Assembly (NCBI GenBank): GCA_030272835.1
Contig: SZOQ01000002.1
Coordinates: 83,315 to 147,314 of the forward strand
Origin: 2-12-FULL-60-25 sp003576745
GTDB taxonomy: Bacteria > Patescibacteriota > Patescibacteriia > 2-12-FULL-60-25
Length of the DNA: 64,000 nucleotides
Direction: 5' to 3'
Positions 60,201-64,000 of this stretch are shown here, one piece after another; the stretch's first letter is position 1, and each line of letters starts with the position of its first letter. The position numbers were made by a program, and so were the translations under genes. Under the pieces are notes generated by a model that saw nothing but the letters and a program-made list of their open reading frames with translations, was not told where the DNA came from and ran no database searches.

Positions 60201-61130
60201 ATGAGCCAGAACAAGATTACGGTTCCGAAAGACGGTTCCGTGAACTTCGAACTCTGGGGTCAGATCTCCAGCCTCTCGTCCACCTCATCTGCAACCGCCA
60301 ACTCCCCGCGCTCCGGCGACACGCCGAGTCTGGGCGTTGCAACGAATACGCAGACGGGCGAATGGGACGCAAACTATGCCGCGAAGATCAACATCCGGGC
60401 AACCGGTTTGGCATCCGGCGAACGTCTGTATGACGGCGCCAAGAACGGCCTTGTCGGAAACACCATGGTGCTCCGCAAGACCAAGCCGACCGTAACCAAG
60501 CTCGCTGTTGGCAGCACCACCATTACGAACGGCGCCGACACGGAACTCTACAAGTTCCAGGTGACGCCTGACGCCAATGGCGGCTCCGTGGCATGGAAAC
60601 AGATTATCTTCACGGTAAGCTTCTCGGGCACGCAGACCCTGAACAACTTCAGGCTCTACAAGGGCTCGCAGATGCTCTCGGTTACCCCGGGATCCCGCGA
60701 AGTCTTCATTACCGGCGCAACCGGTACGGACCTGACAGGTTCCAATAACCTGCAGGGCAATACCGTTGTTGTCCGCTTGGTAAACGAAGAATCCGTTTCC
60801 GGCTCCGGCACGGTGTACACCTTGCGTGCCACACCGAACGGCGCTTCTGCCGGCGACTCGATCGCTACGCAGTTCAAGCGAAACACGACAGGCACCGTTA
60901 CCGGGTATCTCACCGATGACGGCGGCGTCTCCGGCTACGTAGGCTCGCTCGGTATTGACACCGCAGTGTCACCGGACAACACCTCGAATGCCGACGGCAG
61001 CTTCGTGTGGTCCGATAACGTCGATGTTCCGCACAGCTTCGCCTCTGGCACGGCTGGCGGCTCTCGCGACTGGACGGACGACGTGCTCGTCGAAGACCTG
61101 ACGCAGACGCAATCCCTCAGCAAGTCGTAA
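57234..61130 (+). CDS. S-layer-like surface protein (1298 residues)
   Basis: A very large exported protein, probably the main cell-surface layer. The signal peptide runs to about residue 34 (VAQA). Residues about 45-220 carry the Patescibacteria-typical motif VYYYAADGKRYVFPNEKTYF and a second Trp/Tyr-rich unit WYVVWNGQKRELQG. The rest is many beta-rich repeats of about 100 residues (for example AARVNGLRFKRVGVGNAS, FRITANTNDVEIRQINVYQAG, LTVKATLASTVS). It is Cys-poor and rich in Thr/Asn/Gly. No ribosome site is clear; ATG 57234 is the first Met before the signal peptide. A terminator follows. Confidence 0.88.
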   Translation: MHSIKKAFSTFVTFTTVLWSMGGALLFPGVAQAATLSPGDLIKASGPAVYYYAADGKRYVFPNEKTYFSWYNDFSSVVTITDAELAAIMIGGNVTIRPGTSLVKITTDPKVYAISSNCGMLHWIQSETLAQQLYGANWAQRVVDVPDAFFVDYEVGSPISSAVHPDGTVVNYASNPSMWYVVWNGQKRELQGTAAADNMLNPATWGMTTTIDYTTGSPITGKIAELSDVGCPSATPSVTGGVTVTLASDTPAGVTVPRNSSSNAVVKVNLTAGNAAARVNGLRFKRVGVGNASDIANAYVYDQNKVRLTTGRTINSTTHEVEFSSLGIDVPANSTVAVYVYLDFSVASGSEGGVHAMQLADAASVVIEGTGTVTGNFPITGNSFTVGAASAARVDVEKGVTPSNPTIGAKDKEISNFRITANTNDVEIRQINVYQAGSVNNSDLSNFKLWQGSTLVATGGAVSSDNLITLVFNPAFVITNGTTKVFSLTADVGGRAGRTIRTYVEYTTDVTAIDKVYNAGAFVCINNTVTGCTTGNSNFDGTGTNYVEVTTEGGTLTVTFNGPTTQNVAKGTLGVPLFNVTLTAADSALEIRKLNIVLTAGGGGVVKGSAGTEYFRNFRLRDINTGVTVMGPINMPSGVANSAATTGAFTFTDSWNLNANQVRDLELVADISNSEDGANELFGDGNNTYTLTMNAFGSSDVRVVDTGEFLATSQIVPNSNIVGNPLTVKASSLSAALATNPVGTTIVKKQADVDAVGITLSAGQQSDVTITSMKVSGMAQTAFVPGYTAAKFGQLVTSLKLFDGTTQLGTAKAPNTTTGDATFTGINLLIPKGTTKQLTVKATLASTVSTTTSTDDFAIGIAAAADITAQDGDANTVNATLSAGLVANASAAGQTVIQSVRNSGTITYQQDSHPQTTILVAGGSTWKVFSRYKATAQYESAELDRVQVIHPNDGGKNGDFSMIAVAVGGDVTNRQDILSAGATGTKDVDMSQNKITVPKDGSVNFELWGQISSLSSTSSATANSPRSGDTPSLGVATNTQTGEWDANYAAKINIRATGLASGERLYDGAKNGLVGNTMVLRKTKPTVTKLAVGSTTITNGADTELYKFQVTPDANGGSVAWKQIIFTVSFSGTQTLNNFRLYKGSQMLSVTPGSREVFITGATGTDLTGSNNLQGNTVVVRLVNEESVSGSGTVYTLRATPNGASAGDSIATQFKRNTTGTVTGYLTDDGGVSGYVGSLGIDTAVSPDNTSNADGSFVWSDNVDVPHSFASGTAGGSRDWTDDVLVEDLTQTQSLSKS

Positions 61131-61197
61131 TCTTCCGGCTCGGGCTACGGCCTAGGCCTCTAGAAAACGCTTGCGAGCGCGTCTCGCGTACAAGCAG

Positions 61198-61222
61198 CCC
61201 CCCGGGTTTTTCCGGGGGGTTT
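61198..61222 (+). terminator. Terminator of the S-layer-like gene
   Basis: CCCCCCGG (61198-61205) pairs with CCGGGGGG (61212-61219) around GTTTTT, followed by TTT. Confidence 0.85.
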
Positions 61223-61225
61223 GCT

Positions 61226-61375
61226 ATGGGGAGGTTGGTGGTTATTGGATATTCGTTATTGGTTGTTGGTTTGGAGAATGAGAAGCGTTCCTGTGTAAAA
61301 CCCGATAGAAAAAAACCAGCAACCAATAACCAACAACTATCAATCGGCTGCCATTTACCAATTGCTATTTTCTGT
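61226..61375. repeat. Repeat island F: inverted ATTGGTTGTTGG repeats
   Basis: GTTATTGGTTGTTGGTTTGG near 61254-61273 has near-inverted copies in ACCAGCAACCAATAACCAAC near 61315-61334. The word style (short shuffled units) is like islands A-E but the words differ, except for ACCAATTGC which recurs near 1491 in island A. No gene. Confidence 0.6.
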
Positions 61376-61403
61376 CCTTGCCTGCTATCCTCTTCCCATT
61401 CTT

Positions 61404-63803
61404 ATGAATCGAGACACTGCTTTGAAAATTTTTAAGTTCCTGACATACGTAGGGATATACGGGGGGTTGCTCATGCCGGTAATGTTTTTACCGGTGGTGA
61501 TTTTCCCCTTTGTTTTTTCCAAGCTGGTGTTTTTACAGGTTCTTATCGGCCTTACCTTTCCGGCATACGTGGCGCTCGCTTGGATGGATCCGGCCTATCG
61601 TCCGCCGAAGTCAATGCTCTATTGGGCGATTATCGCGTATTTCGTTGCCCTGTCGCTTTCCACGGCTTTTTCGGTTGATCCTATCCGTTCCTGGTGGGGG
61701 AATCAGGAGCGCATGAACGGCTTGTTTACGCTTTTGCATTTGTTCGCCTGGCTCACCATGACCATCGGCGTCTTAAAGTCATGGAAGCAGTGGTATCGGC
61801 TCCTGAATTATCAGGTTGCCCTGTCCGTATTCATGGCCGTGATCGCGCTTTTGCAAAAGCCGTTTCCACGGCTGCTTCAGTTCCAGGCAGGGGATCGCGT
61901 GGGTGGACTGCTCGATAACCCCATTTACATGGGGGCGTATCAAATTTTCAGTCTCGCCTTTATTGCCCTGCTCTTTTTGAAAACAAAGGACAAGCTCGCG
62001 CGTTTTTGGTTTATCGTGGCGGCCTGCATCGATCTTGCGGCATTTTTTGCCGCCCAGTCGCGCGGGGCGCTCATCGGGCTCGCCGCCTTCGTGGCCGTGT
62101 TCGCTCTGTACTATGCCGTGTTTACGAAGCAGAAAAAGGTGAAGCTGGCCGTGTTGGGAGGCGCCGGGGCATTCTTCGGTCTGTATGTGGTGGCATTCCT
62201 CTTCCGTGCAACGGCATTCGTGCAGAGCATTCCGTTTTTGCCGCGTCTGTTGAATTTGCAGGCCGCCACGGAAACGCGATTTATCGCCTGGCGTATTGCG
62301 TGGGAAGGCTTTCTGGAGCGTCCGCTTACCGGATGGGGCTTTGATGCCTTCCACATTCTTTTCAATCTCAAATACAATCCGCGTTCGCTCGAATTCGGCT
62401 ATTATGAAACCTGGTTCGACCGCGCGCACAATACCGTGATGGACGTTATTTCCATGACAGGGCTCTTCGGTATTGTCACGTTCGCCGCCATTTTTCTTAC
62501 GCTGTTCATTTTGGTATGGAAAGCATGGAGGCGCGGCTGGATTGACCTGCCCATCGCGGCCATTCTTACGGCTTTGCCTGTCGGCTATTTCCTTCAAAAT
62601 CTATTCGTGTTCGACCATCCCGCGGCATTTTCCATGAGCTATTTGATGTTTGCGCTTACCATCGCGGCAACACAGCCGGCATTCATCGGAGAAAAAGAAG
62701 AGAGCGAGGCGGCAAAAGCCGCGGCCGCAAAGCCGAAAACGCGCACGGCTCCGTGGGTGCTGTTCGCCGCGCTTCAAATCGCCATGCTTTTTGTGGTGTG
62801 GCGGTATTCGGTATTGCCGTTCAAGGCATCCACGCTTTCCATACGTGGCAATCAGCTGTTGTCCGTGGGGCGCATTGATGAGGGATGGCAGTTATTGAAG
62901 CAGGCGGGAACCATCCCAACGCCCTATGTGGACGAGCAAACATTCCTGCTGTCCCGGGACATGATTGACCTTGCCCGCAGCGGCGCTCTGGCCAATTATC
63001 CCAAATGGCCCGAAATGTTCGATCACGTAAAGCGGATTTCGGAGGCGCATTTGAAAGACCACCCGCGCAATACGCACCCATTATTTATTTATGCGCGATT
63101 CCTTCAGGAAATGATCCCTCTGCTTCCGGAAGAAGAGCGCATGCAAACCGCCATTCTTTCGGAGCAAATGTACAAGCGCGCCATCGACACGTCTCCTAAA
63201 CGCCAACAGCTGTATTTCGGCCTTGCGCGTTTGTATTCTTCAGCAGGCCAGAAAGATCAGGCCTATGACACGCTTAAAACCGCGCTTGATTTTAACCGCG
63301 ATGTGGGGGAGAGCTGGTGGTATGTGGGGCTCACGGACTGGTTCGATCGCGGCAATGAAGATGCCGGATCGCAGGCCATCTTAAACGCCGTGGATGCGAA
63401 ATCGCCGTATCAGTTGCAGGTAGTGAATGATGCTTTCCTGCTTGCACAGGCGGCTGCCCTGCACAATGACGTGGAAACGCTTAAAGCTGTTTTGGCGGCT
63501 CTTCCCAAACTCGGCGGCGGGAGCGTGCAGCTGTATCTGCAGATTGCGCGCGTTATGGAACGCGCGGGTCTCATTGAAGAGCGGAACATTATTCTGAACG
63601 CCATTCTGCAAATCGATCCGAGCATCGGGCCCCAGCTGGAAGGGTTGCGCACTGGACTCGCGTCAAGCATTGATGAATCCATACAAATGGCGGGAGCATT
63701 TATTCCTACCACCACACCCGACATTGTCCCGCCTTCGGATGCCGTTCCGGAAGAGAACAATACGACCACGGCTTCGGCCGGCGGCTCCGGACCGCGACGG
63801 TAG
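61404..63803 (+). CDS. O-antigen-ligase-family protein with C-terminal TPR domain
   Basis: A 799-residue membrane protein. About eleven transmembrane helices span residues 8-450 and hold the Wzy_C/WaaL core (RFIAWRIAWEGFLERPLTGWG, WFDRAHNTVMDVISMTGLFG). A further helix near 470 (VLFAALQIAMLFVVW) precedes an extracytoplasmic helical region with TPR-like pairs (RQQLYFGLARLYSSAGQKDQAYDTL, MERAGLIEERNIILNAILQIDP). This layout matches bacterial O-oligosaccharyltransferases of the PglL/PilO type. Position after the S-layer-like gene suggests that it may glycosylate surface proteins. Confidence 0.85.
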   Translation: MNRDTALKIFKFLTYVGIYGGLLMPVMFLPVVIFPFVFSKLVFLQVLIGLTFPAYVALAWMDPAYRPPKSMLYWAIIAYFVALSLSTAFSVDPIRSWWGNQERMNGLFTLLHLFAWLTMTIGVLKSWKQWYRLLNYQVALSVFMAVIALLQKPFPRLLQFQAGDRVGGLLDNPIYMGAYQIFSLAFIALLFLKTKDKLARFWFIVAACIDLAAFFAAQSRGALIGLAAFVAVFALYYAVFTKQKKVKLAVLGGAGAFFGLYVVAFLFRATAFVQSIPFLPRLLNLQAATETRFIAWRIAWEGFLERPLTGWGFDAFHILFNLKYNPRSLEFGYYETWFDRAHNTVMDVISMTGLFGIVTFAAIFLTLFILVWKAWRRGWIDLPIAAILTALPVGYFLQNLFVFDHPAAFSMSYLMFALTIAATQPAFIGEKEESEAAKAAAAKPKTRTAPWVLFAALQIAMLFVVWRYSVLPFKASTLSIRGNQLLSVGRIDEGWQLLKQAGTIPTPYVDEQTFLLSRDMIDLARSGALANYPKWPEMFDHVKRISEAHLKDHPRNTHPLFIYARFLQEMIPLLPEEERMQTAILSEQMYKRAIDTSPKRQQLYFGLARLYSSAGQKDQAYDTLKTALDFNRDVGESWWYVGLTDWFDRGNEDAGSQAILNAVDAKSPYQLQVVNDAFLLAQAAALHNDVETLKAVLAALPKLGGGSVQLYLQIARVMERAGLIEERNIILNAILQIDPSIGPQLEGLRTGLASSIDESIQMAGAFIPTTTPDIVPPSDAVPEENNTTTASAGGSGPRR

Positions 63804-63804
63804 T

Positions 63805-63958
63805 TTTTGTCATTCTTCAACCGTCCGCGTGCGGACGGTTGAAGAATCCCTTGGCAGAGTAGCAGTTTCATTATCCACGTATCAGTTCAAAAAACCTTTG
63901 CGCCATCCAAGGGATTCTTCGTGGTCCCGGCAAGCCGGGACTCCTCAGAATGACAAAA
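63805..63958. repeat. Nested inverted-repeat element
   Basis: Outer arms TTTTGTCATTCT (63805-63816) and AGAATGACAAAA (63947-63958) are perfect 12 bp inverted repeats. Inside, 63812-63828 pairs with 63831-63847 (17 bp), 63841-63854 (GAAGAATCCCTTGG) pairs with 63907-63920, and GTCCCGGC/GCCGGGAC forms a hairpin at 63924-63941. It looks like a small mobile or MITE-like unit without a gene. The TGTCATTCTGAGG-type end is a common intergenic repeat theme in several phyla. Confidence 0.8.
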
Positions 63959-64000
63959 GGCTACTTTCTTGCTTTCACCTTCCTGAGTCCCGACGCATGT

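Noticed and set aside
1..64000. Recoded TGA (Gly) genetic code as in Gracilibacteria
   Set aside because: Many recognised genes end properly at TGA, with ATGA overlaps to the next gene, so TGA is a stop here.

Overview
The window looks like a chromosomal segment of a Patescibacteria (Candidate Phyla Radiation) bacterium using the standard bacterial code (TGA is a normal stop). The evidence is the gene mix: a DUF4012 membrane protein, a large surface protein with the YYYAADGKRYVFPNEKTYFSWY-type motif common in this group, a DUF5667 protein beside an ECF sigma factor, a very short TsaB, a winged-helix/nucleotidyltransferase-like regulator, many small glycosyltransferases, and tight ATGA-coupled gene pairs. 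This lineage call is inferred from gene content; no marker tree was run.

Layout. 1-3.9 kb: ftsZ (5' end outside the window), nrdR, pyruvate kinase and a pterin dehydratase. 3.9-7.6 kb: an orphan minus-strand gene, tRNA-Asp(GTC) and its terminator, a DedA protein, and a two-gene minus-strand operon of unknown acidic proteins sharing a DDEPRL motif. 7.8-19.5 kb: gpmI, nth, a PAP2 phosphatase, mltG, two orphans, a UvrD/PcrA-type helicase, methyltransferases, a degenerate MetK-like protein and a lipoprotein cyclophilin. 19.5-25.97 kb: a C39-like protease, a 50-residue membrane peptide, a GerMN/Gmad2 lipoprotein, xseA-xseB, a UMP-kinase-like gene, and rplJ-rplL behind an L10 leader with promoter and attenuator. 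26-38.8 kb: a PP2C-like/propeller membrane protein, regulators, short TsaB, glycosyltransferases, DUF4012, MreB and a TrmB-type regulator. 39.2-44.6 kb: two large lipoproteins (Gly/Ser-rich; thrombospondin-type-3/MopE-like) resembling myxobacterial surface proteins. 44.7-53.5 kb: a polysaccharide cluster (ligase/polymerase, three GT4 enzymes, a GHL15-like hydrolase with FG-GAP repeats, a membrane-anchored surface protein). 53.5-63.8 kb: an orphan, an excisionase-like HTH protein, ECF sigma factor plus DUF5667 partner, the 1298-residue surface protein and an O-antigen-ligase/TPR protein that could glycosylate surface proteins.

Most of the second half serves the cell envelope: synthesis, polymerisation or ligation of glycans, remodelling (MltG, PAP2, GHL15), shape (FtsZ, MreB) and surface display (S-layer-like protein, TSP3 lipoproteins).

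The most unusual signal is non-coding: mosaic repeat islands at about 1.2, 4.7, 10.1, 16.7 and 41.4 kb, built from shared words (GTAGGACGTAGG-like, CCCTTAGCCCTTTGCCC-like, ACTCACTACTCAC-like) shuffled and present in both orientations. One copy supplies the C-terminal codons of nth. Other palindromic intergenic elements lie at 54.4-54.7 and 63.8-63.96 kb. No CRISPR array, insertion sequence, transposase or rRNA gene was seen.
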